Origin: DATFQI01 sp963831105
GTDB taxonomy: Bacteria; Actinomycetota; Thermoleophilia; Solirubrobacterales; Solirubrobacteraceae
Assembly (NCBI GenBank): GCA_963831105.1
Contig: CAWHOS010000007.1
Location: 1-64,000, forward strand
DNA length: 64,000 bases
Direction of reading: 5' to 3'
Shown: piece by piece, positions 37,811 to 49,742 of the stretch
Layout: every line of letters begins with the position of its first letter
Numbering within the stretch: position 1 is the first letter of the stretch
Position numbers and translations under genes: made by a program
The notes under the pieces: generated by a model
What the model saw: only the letters and a program-made list of their open reading frames with translations
What the model was told of the DNA's origin: nothing
The model's database searches: none

Positions 37811-38948
37811 CGGACGCCGAGCAGGACCTCGACGGCGAGCTGGTCGAGCCGCTCGTTGCCGTAGCCGCGGGTCGCGAGCGCGTCGAGCCCGTCGACCTCG
37901 GCCTTCAGCGTCTCGGGGTCGTCGCCGCCCACGGTCGACTCGCCGAGCTCGGCCACGGAGGCCGCCGCCAGCGCCTCCTGCACGTCCGGGTCGGCGTCGA
38001 AGCGCTTCGCCGCCTCCGCGAGCGCGCGGTAGGTCGCCATGCAGCCGCGCGCGAACTCCCACACGCCCTCGGCGTCCTCGGTGCGGTAGGCGTGCGCGTC
38101 GAAGTGCCGCGGCCCCCTGTAGCCCGCGCGCTCGAGCAGCCGCACGAGGTGGAAGGCCTCCTTGAGGTCCTCGGCGCCGAAGCGGAAGTCCTGGTCGTAG
38201 CGGCCGATCCGCTGCCCGTTGAGGTCGATGTGGAACAGCTTGTCCGCCCACAGCGCCTGCCCGACGCCGTGGTGGAACGACAGGCCGGCCATCGTCTCGT
38301 GCGCCACCTCGGGGTTGACGCCGCACATCTCCGGCCGCGCCAGCGTGGTGATGAAGTGCAGCGCGTGGCCGACGGTCGGCAGGAAGATGTCGCCGCGCGG
38401 CTCGTTGGGCTTGGGCTCGATCGCGAACGTCATCGAGAAGCCCTGGGAGAGCGGAGTAGTCCGCGAGCACGTCGATCGCCTCGCGGTAGCGCTCGAGCGC
38501 GTCGCGCGGGTCCTTGGCCGTGCCGACCTCGGTGCCCTCGCGACCGCCCCAGAAGACGAACACCTCGGCGTTCAGTCGGCCGCCGAGGTCGATCGCCCGC
38601 ATCGCCTTGCCGATCGCGGCGCGCCGCACGCCGCGGTCGTTGGAGGTGAACGCGCCGTCCTTGAACGCCGGGTGCCCGAACAGGTTGGTCGTCGCCATGC
38701 CCGACGCCGAGACCCGTCTCGGCCAGCGCCGACTCGAGGCCGGAGACGATCCGCTCCTCCTCGTCGGGCGGCGTGCCCCAAGGCACGAGGTCGTTGTCGT
38801 GCAGCGAGATCCCCCACGCGCCGAGCTCGGCGAGCTTGCGCACGGAGTCAACGGGGTCCAGCGGGGCGCGGGTCGGCTCACCGAACGGGTCACGACCCGG
38901 GTTGCCGACGGTCCAGAGCCCGAATGTGAAGCGATGTTCGGAGGCCAT
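37807..38948 (-). CDS. xylA: Xylose isomerase (two frameshifts)
   Basis: It interconverts D-xylose and D-xylulose. The corrected 379-residue length is the short actinobacterial class I type. Visible motifs are FTFGLWTVGNPGRDPFG, the catalytic-His region ISLHDNDLVPWG, VFWGGREGTE, metal ligands in IEPKPNEPRGDIF, HIDLNGQRIGRYDQD and RHFDAHAYRTED. Extra bases near 38699-38702 (after GVG) and 38444-38452 (after DYSA) split the frame into three, and both restore perfect family sequence when removed. ATG 38948 is in the usual place, 22 bases from the divergent aminotransferase gene. Confidence 0.93.
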
Positions 38949-38969
38949 ATCCCGTAGCTTCACACGCCG

Positions 38970-40109
<1,140 letters not shown>

Positions 40110-42458
40110 GCGCCGGCGCCGCGGTACTCCAGGACCAGCACGGTCGTGTCGTCGCGCTGCGGCCCGCGCTCGAACGCCTCGAGCTCGCCGCGCAGCGCCG
40201 CCAGCCGCTCGCCGACGCCGCCCTCCAGGCGGCCCAGGGCCTCCTGCAGGCGCTGCTCGCCGAAGCGCTCGTCCTCCCCCATCGCGTCGATCACGCCGTC
40301 CGTGTAGAGCACGAGCACGTCGCCCGCCTCGAGCTCGACCCCGACGGCGGGCCACTCGCCCTCGAACGCCCCCGCGATCGTGCCCGGCTCGCCCACGGGC
40401 ATCACGTCGCGCCCGCGCACGAGCAGCGGCGGCGGGTGCCCGGCGCTGGCGAGCGTCACGACCGCGGTGCCGTCGCCGCGCTCGCGCAGCTCGGCGCACA
40501 CGACCGTGCACAGCGGCAGCCCGGTCTGGCCGCGCAGCGTGTCGTTGAGGCGCGAGACGGCGGCGCTGACGTCGCCCGTCAGCTCGGCCGCCGTGCGCAG
40601 GGTGAAGCGCGCGAGCGAGGTCTGGGCGGCGGCCTCCGCCCCCTGGCCGGCGACGTCGCCGATCACGACCATCCAGCCGCGCGGGCCGGCGAAGACGTCG
40701 TAGAAGTCGCCGCCGACCTCGTTGAACTCGCCGGCCGGCCGGTACAGGACGGCGGTCGACCAGCCGGGCACCTCGGGCAGCTCGGGCGGGAGCAGGCCGT
40801 GCTGGAGCGCGCGGGCGATCGCGGTGCGGCGGCTGTGGCTGCGCGCGTTGTAGACCGCGACGCCGGCGCGGCGAGCCGATCTCCTCCGCGAGCTCGCGCT
40901 CGGTCCCGCCGAGCTCGCGCCACGGCTCGCTGTGCGCCAGCGCCAGCGTGCCGATCGCCTCGGCGCCGACCCGCAGCGGGATCCGCAGCGCGCGCTCGCC
41001 GGCGACCGCTGCCTCGTCGCCGGCCGCCGCCACCAGGCGCGGCTCGCCGCGCTCGTCGGGCAGCTCGACCGCCGCGCCGGCCGCGAGCGCGGGGACGAGC
41101 GTGCGGACGAGCGCGCCGAGCTGCGCGGCCGGGTCCATCGAGGAGGCGAGCGCCTCGCTGGCCTCCGCGAGCAGCCGCTGCGCCCACTCGGCGCGCTTGA
41201 CCTCCGTGACGTCCTCGATCACGTTGACCACCCGCAGGAGCGCGCCGCCCTGGTCTCGCAGGGCCGAGCAGCGGTGCAGCAGCCAGCGCTCGGCGCCGGT
41301 CGCGCGCACGATGTTGCGCACGAGCAGCGGCGGCGGGTCGGGCTCGCCGGCGAGCAGCCGCTGGCTCGGCAGGTCCCCCATCGCAAGCGGGCGCCCATGC
41401 TCGTCGAAGACGGCATAGCGCCCCATGAGCTCATGCGATCCGGCGCGCACGAGCTCGTCCGCGATCGGCGGCGCCGAGCAGCTCGGCGGCCGCCGGGTTG
41501 GCGTAGACCAGCCGCCCCTCGGCGTCGTTCAGCATGACGGCTTCCGCCAAGGCGTGCACGACCAGCCCGAACTGCTCCTCGGCGACCGTCAGCTCGCTCG
41601 TCAGGCCGGCGTTGTCGAGCGCGAGGGCGACGCGGCCGGCGAGCACCTCGGCGAAGTGCAGGTCGTACTCGGTGTGGCGCCGCTGCGAGGGACCGTAGGC
41701 CGCGTTGAGCGCGCCGATCACGCGGCCGCGCGAGCGCAGCGGGACGATCAGCGCGGTCGTCATCCGCAGGCCGGAGAGCAGCGCGGCGTCCTCGTCGCTG
41801 CTGGCGGCGGCGGCGAGCAGCTCCTCGTCGGGCTTCACGAGCTGCGCCCGGTCGCTGGCGATCGTGCCCTCGCTGCTGCGAGCCTCGCCCTCGAGCGAGC
41901 GGCGGCGGCCCATCGCCCCGGCCACCTCGGGGTCGACGCCCGGGCCGGTGCGCGCGCCGATCCGGCGCCGCGCGCCGCCGCGCAGCACGTCGATGGCCGC
42001 GACGTCGCCGAGCGAGGGCACCAAGAGGTCGAGCACGCCCGAGACGAGGTCGTCATGGCGGCCCTCCGCGGCGTCGGCTACGTCGGCCGCGCCTGCCAGC
42101 AGCCGGAAGCGCTCCAGTGAGGCGGTCGCCGCCGCACGGGTGACCGCCACCGCGGCGGCCACGATGCCGCCGGCGAGCACGAGCACGATCGCGACGGCCT
42201 GTTGCATGGCGTCTCCGAGCAGCGGGACGATCAGCGACCACCGCGAGCGCGGCCGCCGCGACGAGCAGCGTGTCGCCCCAGCGCCCGGTCAGCGCGACGA
42301 CGAGGGGCGGCAGCACGAGCAGCGCGGCCACCAGCACCTCCTCGCCTGCCGCGATCTCGAGCACCCCGAGTGCCAGCACGGCGGCGATGCCCGCCGCGGC
42401 GGCGCGCGAGAACGGCACGGGCGCGAGCGCCGAGCGCACGCCGCCCAGCGCGCTGATG

Positions 42459-42806
42459 TCAGGCCGCGAGCGCGCTGTCGAGGTCATCGAAGAACGGCAG
42501 CCGCTCGTCGAGGCGCGCCAGGGAGAACAGCCGCTGGACCTCGGAGTTGCCGCGCACGATCGCGAACCGGGTCCCCGTGCCGGTGAGCTCGTGCAGCGTC
42601 TCGACCACGAGGCGCATGCCGCTCGTGTCGAAGAACGTGAGCCCGCGCAGATCGAGCACGACGGCGTCGCACGACTCCGGCCGCTCGGTCATGACGGCCT
42701 TGAGCTCGTCGACGGTGAACAGGTCCAGCTCGCCGCGCGGGGCGACGACGTGCGCGCGCTCGAAGGCTCGAGCGCGCACGCCGAAGGCGGGCGAGGAGCT
42801 GCTCAT
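42459..42806 (-). CDS. STAS-domain anti-sigma factor antagonist
   Basis: This is a 115-residue STAS domain with the fold's strand-helix pattern (AHVVAPRGELDLFTVDELKAVM, AVVLDLRGLTFFDTSGMRLVVE) and the phosphorylatable Ser in DTSGM. Such proteins sequester anti-sigma kinases when dephosphorylated by a SpoIIE/RsbU-type phosphatase, here encoded by the overlapping downstream gene. The anti-sigma kinase (RsbW type) and its sigma factor are not in the window. The ATG overlaps the MFS gene stop. Confidence 0.9.
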   Translation of the reverse strand: MSSSSPAFGVRARAFERAHVVAPRGELDLFTVDELKAVMTERPESCDAVVLDLRGLTFFDTSGMRLVVETLHELTGTGTRFAIVRGNSEVQRLFSLARLDERLPFFDDLDSALAA

Positions 42807-44173
42807 GGATCGACGCTACAGATGCGCGGTCGCGCGTACAACCGCTCTGGTCGGTTTGAAGCCGCGGGTGGGACGGGCTCGTCGTGCCCGCGACGCGCCG
42901 TGACCGTCCGCGTCGCCGAGAGCAGCGGCTGCTTCATGGCCTCGGACTCGTAGCGCCACAGGCCCGGCAGGGCCGCGGCGAGCGCGACGGAGCCCGCCAC
43001 GCACAGCACGCCGCCCACGACGATCGAGCCGCGCAGCCCGATCAGGGCGGCGGCGAAGCCCGCCTCGACGTTGCCGAGGGTCGGGCCCGAGGTGTAGGAG
43101 ATCATCTCCATCCCCGCCAGCCGGCCGCGCATGCGGTCGGGCACGGTCTCGTTCCAGATCGTCGCGCGGAAGATCGCGCTGACGGCGTCCGAGGCGCCCG
43201 CCACCGCGAGCGCCAGCACGCCGAGCCAGAGCGGGCCGGCGAGGCCGAAGACGACGATCGCCGCTCCCCAGCCCGCGGCGGCCAGCACGACCGCGCGGCC
43301 GTGGCGGACGACGTGGCGGGTCCAGCCGCTGGCCAGCGACAGCACCAGCGCGCCGGCGGCCGGCGCGGCGTAGAGCAGGCCCGCGACCGCGGCGCCGCCG
43401 TGCCGCTCCGCGTAGGCCGGGAAGAGCGCCTCGGGCATCGCGAAGAACATCGCGTTGATGTCGATCAGGTAGGTGCCGACGAGCTCGGGCTTGGAGCGCG
43501 CGAAGCGGACGCCCTCGACGATCCCGCGCCAGCTCGGCGGCTCCGCGCCGGGCGGGGGCGGCGGCGTGCGCAGCCGCCACAGCGCGGCGAGCGAGATCGC
43601 GAAGGTGAGCGCGTCGAGGCCGTAGGTCGCCTCGAAGCCGACGGTCGCGATCAGCACGCCGGCGAGCGCGGGCCCGCCGAGCGAGGAGGCATTGCGGACC
43701 GCGCCGTAGAGCGCGCTCGCGGCGGGCAGCTCGCGGCGCTCCACGAGCCGCGGCACGAGCGCGTCCAGCGGCGGGCGCAGGATCGCCATGAACCCCGCCA
43801 GCAGCGCCGAGGCGACGTAGAGCACCCACAGCCGCGGGTCCGGCAGCAGCGCGTTGACGGTCAGCGCCACCGTCACGGCCAGCGAGCCGAGCTCGGCCGT
43901 GATCATCAGCCGGCGGCGGTCGAACGCGTCCGCGAGCGCGCCCCCGAGCAGCGCCAGCGCCAGGATCGGCACGAACTGGGTCGCGCCGACGAGCCCGACC
44001 GCGACCGTGCTGCCCGTGAGGTCGTACATCTGCACGGGGATCGCCACGAGCGTCACCGCCGTGCCGAGCAGCGAGACGCCCTGGCCGATCATCAGCAGGC
44101 GCAGGTCGCGCCGCCGCCGCAGCAGGGCGGCGTCGACCGTCACCGCACGCAGCGCCCGCCGGAGGAGATCCAC
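42803..44173 (-). CDS. MFS transporter (EntS-like exporter family)
   Basis: This is a 456-residue polytopic membrane protein with about 12 hydrophobic segments. Early features are LRLLMIGQGVSLLGTAVTLVAIPVQMYDLTGS and the loop ADAFDRRRLMI after helix 2, which resemble the MFS_3/EntS group of multidrug or siderophore exporters. A hydrophilic tail of about 45 residues follows the last helix and ends at the ATGA overlap with the STAS gene. Co-transcription with the partner-switching pair is likely, though the substrate is unknown. Confidence 0.87.
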   Translation of the reverse strand: MDLLRRALRAVTVDAALLRRRRDLRLLMIGQGVSLLGTAVTLVAIPVQMYDLTGSTVAVGLVGATQFVPILALALLGGALADAFDRRRLMITAELGSLAVTVALTVNALLPDPRLWVLYVASALLAGFMAILRPPLDALVPRLVERRELPAASALYGAVRNASSLGGPALAGVLIATVGFEATYGLDALTFAISLAALWRLRTPPPPPGAEPPSWRGIVEGVRFARSKPELVGTYLIDINAMFFAMPEALFPAYAERHGGAAVAGLLYAAPAAGALVLSLASGWTRHVVRHGRAVVLAAAGWGAAIVVFGLAGPLWLGVLALAVAGASDAVSAIFRATIWNETVPDRMRGRLAGMEMISYTSGPTLGNVEAGFAAALIGLRGSIVVGGVLCVAGSVALAAALPGLWRYESEAMKQPLLSATRTVTARRGHDEPVPPAASNRPERLYARPRICSVDP

Positions 44174-44190
44174 CCGGCAAGCCTAGGCGC

Positions 44191-44235
44191 GAACCCTCGA
44201 CGGGGTCAGACCCCGTCGAGGGTGGTCGAGGGTTC
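44191..44235. terminator. Nested perfect palindrome after the sugar oxidoreductase gene
   Basis: CCCTCGACGGGGTC (44194-44207) is separated by one base from its exact complement (44209-44222). A second copy of the right-hand outer part (GTCGAGGGTTC, 44225-44235) can pair with GAACCCTCGAC (44191-44201) instead, so two alternative hairpins compete. The outer arm overlaps the oxidoreductase stop codon. It probably terminates the leftward xylose-transport operon before the MFS gene. Confidence 0.6.
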
Positions 44236-45214
44236 AGACGGGGACGGGGCCGCCGTCGCGGGCGGCGCGGTAGAGCGCCTCGATCGTGCGCGCCTGCCCG
44301 ACCGCGTCGGCGCGGCCGAGCGCCGGCTCGCCGCCCTCGCGGACCGCGCGCGCGAGGTCGTCGAGCTCGCGGGCGTACGGGTTGGCGGCCTCGACGGGGA
44401 CGTCCTCCTCGTCGGTGTCGGGGCGGAGGATCCGCACGCCCGGCGTCTGGCCGTGCCACGGGTCCAGCGAGACGATCGTGCCGGTCTCCCCCACGAGCTC
44501 GAGGCCGGCCCGGTACGGGACGTCGAAGGCGCAGTCGAACGTGCCGAGCACGTCGCCGCCGAAGCGCAGCAGCCCGGCGAACCGCGCGTCGACGCCGTCG
44601 CCGCCCGGCACGAGCTCGGCCGAGACGCGCTCGGCCTCGCCGGCCAGCAGCCGCAGCGCGCTGATGCAGTAGCAGCCGACGTCCATCAGCGCCCCGCCCT
44701 CGAGCTCGGCCGACCAGCGCACGTTGTCCGCCGCCGGGTCGAGCGTGAAGCCGAACGCCGCGCGGGCGACGCGCAGCCGCCCGATCGCCCCGTCCCGCAG
44801 GAGCGAGACGACCTTCTCCGTGGCGGGGTGGTAGCGCCACATGAACGCCTCCATCAGGATCCGCCCGGCGCGCTCGGCGGCGTCGAACGCCGCCTCGACG
44901 TCGGCCGCGCGCGGCGACAGCGGCTTCTCGCACAGGACGTGCTTGCCGGCCGCCAGCGCGCGCTCGGACCACGGCAGGTGCATGCCGTTGGGGAGCGGGA
45001 CGTAGACCGCCTCGACGTCCTCGTCGGCGAGCAGGTCCTCGTAGGAGCCGTGCGCGCGCGGGATCCCCTTCTCGTCCGCGTAGGCGGCCGCACGGTCGCG
45101 GTCGCGCGAGGCGACCGCGACCACCTCGGCGCCCGCGGACTCGCGGGCGCCGGTGAGGATGGCGTCGTTGATCTTGGCCGTGGAGAGGATCCCGACCCGC
45201 AGCGGCTCCGTCAT
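44234..45214 (-). CDS. Gfo/Idh/MocA-family sugar oxidoreductase
   Basis: This is a 326-residue NAD(P)-dependent dehydrogenase. It has the N-terminal Rossmann domain (RVGILSTAKINDAIL, VAVASRDRDRAAAYA), the family signature VLCEKPLSPRAAD containing the catalytic-lysine EKP, and a C-terminal beta-sheet substrate domain (AFMWRYHPATEKV, GGALMDVGCYCISALRLL). Members oxidise glucose, inositol, xylose or anhydrofructose. Its ATG overlaps the xylH stop, so a role on the transported pentose, for example as a xylose dehydrogenase, is a fair inference. Confidence 0.88.
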   Translation of the reverse strand: MTEPLRVGILSTAKINDAILTGARESAGAEVVAVASRDRDRAAAYADEKGIPRAHGSYEDLLADEDVEAVYVPLPNGMHLPWSERALAAGKHVLCEKPLSPRAADVEAAFDAAERAGRILMEAFMWRYHPATEKVVSLLRDGAIGRLRVARAAFGFTLDPAADNVRWSAELEGGALMDVGCYCISALRLLAGEAERVSAELVPGGDGVDARFAGLLRFGGDVLGTFDCAFDVPYRAGLELVGETGTIVSLDPWHGQTPGVRILRPDTDEEDVPVEAANPYARELDDLARAVREGGEPALGRADAVGQARTIEALYRAARDGGPVPV

Positions 45215-46445
45215 GCCCTGCCGCTCTGGGCGCGACCCCGGCGCGAGATCGAGTCGACCGTGACGGCCAGCAGCAGCACGCCGCCCGTGAGCACGAACTT
45301 CGTGCCCGAGGACAGGCCGAGCAGGCCGAGCCCGTTGTCGATCGAGAGCATCACGAGCGCGCCGAGCAGCGCGGCCTTCATCGTGCCGCGGCCGCCGAAC
45401 AGCGACGTGCCGCCGATGACCGCCGCGGCGATCGGATACAGCAGCGCCTGGCCGCCGCCCGTGTTGGTGTCGACGGAGCGCAGGCGCGAGGCGAGGATGA
45501 TGCCGCCGAGCACCGCCAGCAGCGAGCAGAGCGCGAAGCAGGCGATCTTGACCCGGTCGACGTCGATGCCCGCGCGCCGCGCGGCCTCGGCGTTGCCGCC
45601 GACCGCGTAGATGTGGCGCCCGAACTTGGTGCGGTTGAGCATGTAGGTGAGCACGACGAACAGCACCGCGATCACCACCGCCGCGTACGGCAGCCCGCGG
45701 TTCTGGTTGCAGACCGCGACGACCACGCCGAGCGCGACCGCGAGGCCGACGACCCGCAGGACGACGATCACCATCGGGGCGACCTCGAGGCCGGCCTTCG
45801 TCCGCGAGCGCACCGACACGAGCTGGACGCCCGCATAGAGCGCCACGCAAAGCCCCGCGAGGATCCAGGCCGCGCCGGGCGCCAGGAAGTCGTTCGCGAG
45901 CCCGATCGCCGTGTCGTTCTGCAGGATCACGGTGCCGCGGCTGCCGATCAGCAGCAGCACGACGCCGTTCCAGGCCAGCAGGCCGGCGAGCGTGACCACG
46001 AACGACGGCACGCCGATCTTGGTGATGATCAGCCCGTGCATCGTGCCGATGGCTAGCCCGGCGCCGAACACGATCGCGAACACGACCGCGACCGGCAGCT
46101 CGTTGCCGTCGGGCGTGAGCAGGATCGCGGTCATCACGCCGCCGACGCCGGAGACGAAGCCGATCGAGAGGTCGATCTCCCCCAGCAGCAGCACGAACGT
46201 GACGCCCATGGCGATCACGGCGTAGGGCGCCGTCTGGAGGATCAGGTTGACGAAGTTCGACGCGGTGAGGAAGCGGTCGTTCTGGCTCTGGAAGACGATC
46301 GCGATGATGATCAGGCCGACGAAGATCGGCAGCGAGCCGAGCTCGCCGGACTTGACGTCGGTCCACCAGCGCTTGGCGTAGGCGCCGACGGTGTTGGGCG
46401 CCGGCGCGTCCGAGGACGGTGCGGGCGGCGGGGCGGCGACGGCGC

Positions 46446-46449
<4 letters not shown>
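45211..46449 (-). CDS. xylH: Sugar ABC transporter permease (XylH-type)
   Basis: This is a 412-residue inner-membrane permease with about ten helices. It contains AVIAMGVTFVLLLGEIDLSIG and TKFGRHIYAVGGNAEAARRAGI, the conserved cytoplasmic EAA-like loop of the ribose/xylose permease family, and GGTSLFGGRGTMKAALLG. The hydrophilic N-terminus is Pro/Ala-rich. It overlaps the ATPase gene (ATGA) upstream and the oxidoreductase gene downstream. Extra hydrophobic segments in the middle are as expected for XylH rather than RbsC. Confidence 0.93.
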
Positions 46450-47219
<770 letters not shown>

Positions 47220-47250
47220 GACTTGGGTTCTCTCCTCCTCCGCGGGTTCA

Positions 47251-47275
47251 CCCCCGGGGCCGATGGCCCCGGGGG
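47251..47275 (-). terminator. Intercistronic hairpin between xylF and xylG
   Basis: CCCCCGGGGCC (47251-47261) and its perfect complement (47265-47275) form an 11-base stem with a 3-base loop in the 82-base gap after xylF. Such structures commonly stabilise the upstream binding-protein transcript and reduce read-through, so that the binding protein is made in excess of the ATPase and permease. Confidence 0.65.
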
Positions 47276-47301
47276 ATCATCCCTCACTTGGTCACGAGCG
47301 G

Positions 47302-48396
47302 CTAGAGCCCTAGCTCTTCGCACTTGGACGCCAGCTTGCCGGCGCAGATCTCTTCCTTCTTGGGGAAGTCCGGCTCACCGAGGTACTCCTTGATGTTGTC
47401 CTTGGTGACCGCAACGGGGTCGAGGAACACCGCGGGGATGTCCTTGGTCTCGTTGTTGATCGTGTCCGGCGCCTCGGGCGTCTCGCCCTTGGCCAGCGCG
47501 ATCGCCAGCTCGGCGGCCGCGTCGGCCTCCTTCTTGATCGCCTTGTAGACCGTCATGCACTGGTCGCCGTTGACGATGTTCTGGATGCCCTGCAGCGTCG
47601 CGTCCTGACCCGTCACCGGGATCTGCGGGAGCTTGCGCTGCTTGAGCGCCGAGATCGCCGCGTTGCCGAGACCGTCGTTGGCCGCGAGCACGCCGTCGAC
47701 CTTGTTGTCGGCCTTCTGGAGCATCTGCTCGAAGATCGTCAGCGCCTTCTGGTTGTCCCAGTCGGGCACGGACTGATCGTCGACCTTCTTCCAGTCGCCG
47801 CTGTCGAACTTCTCGTTGATCACGCCGTCGTAGCCGTTCTTGAACAGCGTGGCGTTGTTGTCGGTCGGCGAGCCGTTCAGGACGGCGATGTTCGCCGGCG
47901 ACTTGTCGCCGACGCAGCTCACGAGGCCCTCGCCCTGGAGCTTGCCGACGGCCTCGTTGTCGAACGAGACGTAGTAGTCGGAGTCGCCCTTGAGCGTCAG
48001 TCGGTCGTAGTCGATGACCTTGACGTCCTGGCCCTTCGCGTTGGCGGCGATCGCAGCACCGGAGCCCGAGTCCAGGTTGACCAGCAGCAGCACCTTGGCG
48101 CCGTTGGTGATCGCCTGCTCGGCCTGCTGCTGCTGAGTGGACTTGTCGCCCTCGGCGTTCTGGATCGTCGCCTCGACGCCGGCCTTCTCGAAGGCCTCCT
48201 TGAGGAACGGCCGGTCGACCGTCTCCCAGCGCACCGACGACTTGGAGTCCGGCAGCAGCACGGCGACCTTGCCGGGCTCCTCGCCACCGCCTCCGCCGCC
48301 GCCCGAGCTCGAGCCCGAGTCGTCGTCGCCGCAACCTGCGACGGCCAGCGCGCAGCCTGCTGCGACGGTGGCCACGAACCATGCACCTCTACGCAT
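47302..48396 (-). CDS. xylF: D-xylose-type periplasmic binding lipoprotein
   Basis: This is a 364-residue lipoprotein. The signal peptide ends with the lipobox LAVAGC, followed by a Gly/Ser/Asp linker and a type I sugar-binding fold (KVAVLLPDSKSSVRWETVDRPFLKEAFEKAG, VKVIDYDRLTLKGDSDYYVSFDNEAVGKLQG, VDGVLAANDGLGNAAISALKQ, PVTGQDATLQGIQNI). The DYDRL and YVSFDNEAVG segments are characteristic of XylF-like proteins. GGAGGGAATTCC precedes the ATG. It is the second gene of the ROK-xylF-xylG-xylH operon. Confidence 0.93.
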   Translation of the reverse strand: MRRGAWFVATVAAGCALAVAGCGDDDSGSSSGGGGGGGEEPGKVAVLLPDSKSSVRWETVDRPFLKEAFEKAGVEATIQNAEGDKSTQQQQAEQAITNGAKVLLLVNLDSGSGAAIAANAKGQDVKVIDYDRLTLKGDSDYYVSFDNEAVGKLQGEGLVSCVGDKSPANIAVLNGSPTDNNATLFKNGYDGVINEKFDSGDWKKVDDQSVPDWDNQKALTIFEQMLQKADNKVDGVLAANDGLGNAAISALKQRKLPQIPVTGQDATLQGIQNIVNGDQCMTVYKAIKKEADAAAELAIALAKGETPEAPDTINNETKDIPAVFLDPVAVTKDNIKEYLGEPDFPKKEEICAGKLASKCEELGL

Positions 48397-48434
48397 GGAA
48401 TTCCCTCCTCATTGGTTTTGTCTCCTCCTCCAGC

Positions 48435-49640
48435 TCACCGCATCTCCACCATCGGGCGAAGGGGGTGATCGCGCTCGGCCTCGGAGAGGACGAGCGCTAT
48501 TGCGCCGAGCACCTCGGCGCGGTCGCCGAGCGAGCCGGCGACGACTGCGGCCGCCTGGACGGCCGTGGGGAGCGCGGACCGTTCGAGCGACTCGCGCACG
48601 CCGCCGAGCAACAGCTCGCCCGCGTCCGCGAGATCGCCGCCGACGATCAGCAGCTCCGGGTTGAGCACGTTGACCAGCGTCGCGGCGGCCTTGCCGATCG
48701 CTCGCCCCGCGTCGGCGATCACGCGCCGGCAGCCGAGGTCGCCCTCGCGGGCGAGGCGCACGATCGCGCGCCCGTCGAGCCCGTCGCCGTGGCTGCGCCG
48801 CAGCAGGTCCGCCAGCGCGTCCGTGCCGGCGACGGTCTCCAGGCACCCGCGGTTGCCGCAGCGGCAGACGGGGCCGTCGGCGTCGACCAGCACGTGGCCG
48901 AGCTCGCCGGCGAGGCCCTCGGCGCCGCGGTAGAGGCGGCCGTTGAGCACGAGCCCGGCGCCGATGCCCGACGAGATCATCAGGTAGACGAGGTCCTTGG
49001 CGTCGCGCCCGGCGCCGAACGCCGCCTCGGCCAGCGCGGCGAGGTTGGCGTCGTTGTCGACGAGGATCGGCAGGTCGAGCCGGCGGTGCATCTCCTCGGC
49101 GGCGGCCACGCCGACCCAGCCGGGCAGGATCGCGGTCGAGCCGACGACGCCGGTCGGCCGGTGCACCGGGCCGGGCAGGCACATGCCCGCGCCGATCACG
49201 CGCGCCTCGTCGACGCCCGCCTCCTCGAGCAGCTCGGACACGAGCGCCGCGGCGGCGTCGAGGCCCTCGTGCGCGGCGTGGTCGGTGTCGAGCTGCTGCT
49301 CGCGCTCGGCGAGGATCCGCGACGAGAGGTCGGAGACCGCCACCCGCACGTGGTGGTGGTCGAAGTCGATCCCGACGGCGACGCCCGCGGAGGCGTCGAA
49401 GGACAGCAGGATCGGCGGGCGGCCGCCCTGGTCCCCATGGGCGGCGGCGGGCTCGGGGCGCTCGACCACCAGCCCGTCGGCCTGCAGCTCGGACACGAGG
49501 CTCGAGACCGTCGAGCGCGAGAGCCCGGTGCGGCGCGCGATCTCGGCGCGCGAGATGAGGCCCTCGTCGCGCAACGCATCGATCACGCGCAGGCGGTTGA
49601 GACGGCGCAGCGTCTCCAGCGATCCGGTTCGTCCGGCCAT
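48435..49640 (-). CDS. ROK-family transcriptional regulator (XylR-like)
   Basis: This is a 401-residue regulator with an N-terminal winged helix (LRVIDALRDEGLISRAEIARRTGLSRSTVSSLVSELQADGLV) and a ROK sugar-binding domain (VGIDFDHHHVRVAVSD, ILVDNDANLAALAEAAFGAG, and the zinc-type cluster HVLVDADGPVCRCGNRGCLET). ROK repressors release DNA when they bind the sugar. Being first in the xylose-transport operon, it probably autoregulates and controls xylF-xylG-xylH. ATG 49640 is favoured over a longer start at 49676 because homology begins at MAGRTGS. Confidence 0.91.
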   Translation of the reverse strand: MAGRTGSLETLRRLNRLRVIDALRDEGLISRAEIARRTGLSRSTVSSLVSELQADGLVVERPEPAAAHGDQGGRPPILLSFDASAGVAVGIDFDHHHVRVAVSDLSSRILAEREQQLDTDHAAHEGLDAAAALVSELLEEAGVDEARVIGAGMCLPGPVHRPTGVVGSTAILPGWVGVAAAEEMHRRLDLPILVDNDANLAALAEAAFGAGRDAKDLVYLMISSGIGAGLVLNGRLYRGAEGLAGELGHVLVDADGPVCRCGNRGCLETVAGTDALADLLRRSHGDGLDGRAIVRLAREGDLGCRRVIADAGRAIGKAAATLVNVLNPELLIVGGDLADAGELLLGGVRESLERSALPTAVQAAAVVAGSLGDRAEVLGAIALVLSEAERDHPLRPMVEMR

Positions 49641-49742
49641 TGGCGATATCCGAACCGATCCGCCGACGTTTGTCAATAGCCCGTACGAACCTCCCCGTTC
49701 GTGGCGACCGGTTCGTTCAGGTCGCGACCGAAGGGCCCAAAT
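49641..49742. promoter_or_regulatory. Regulatory gap upstream of the ROK/xylose operon with GAAC-N6-GTTC palindrome
   Basis: CGAAC (49686-49690) and GTTCG (49697-49701) are separated by six bases, with two more GTTC half-sites near 49711-49718 and a CGAAC at 49651-49655. The segment is AT-richer than its surroundings and should contain the operon promoter. The clustered half-sites make an autoregulatory ROK operator plausible. Confidence 0.45.

Noticed and set aside
47302..49640. Ribose or multiple-sugar rather than xylose transport
   Set aside because: Cannot be excluded outright, but the binding protein's DYDRL and YVSFDNEAVG segments, the permease type and xylA/xylB in the same window favour xylose.
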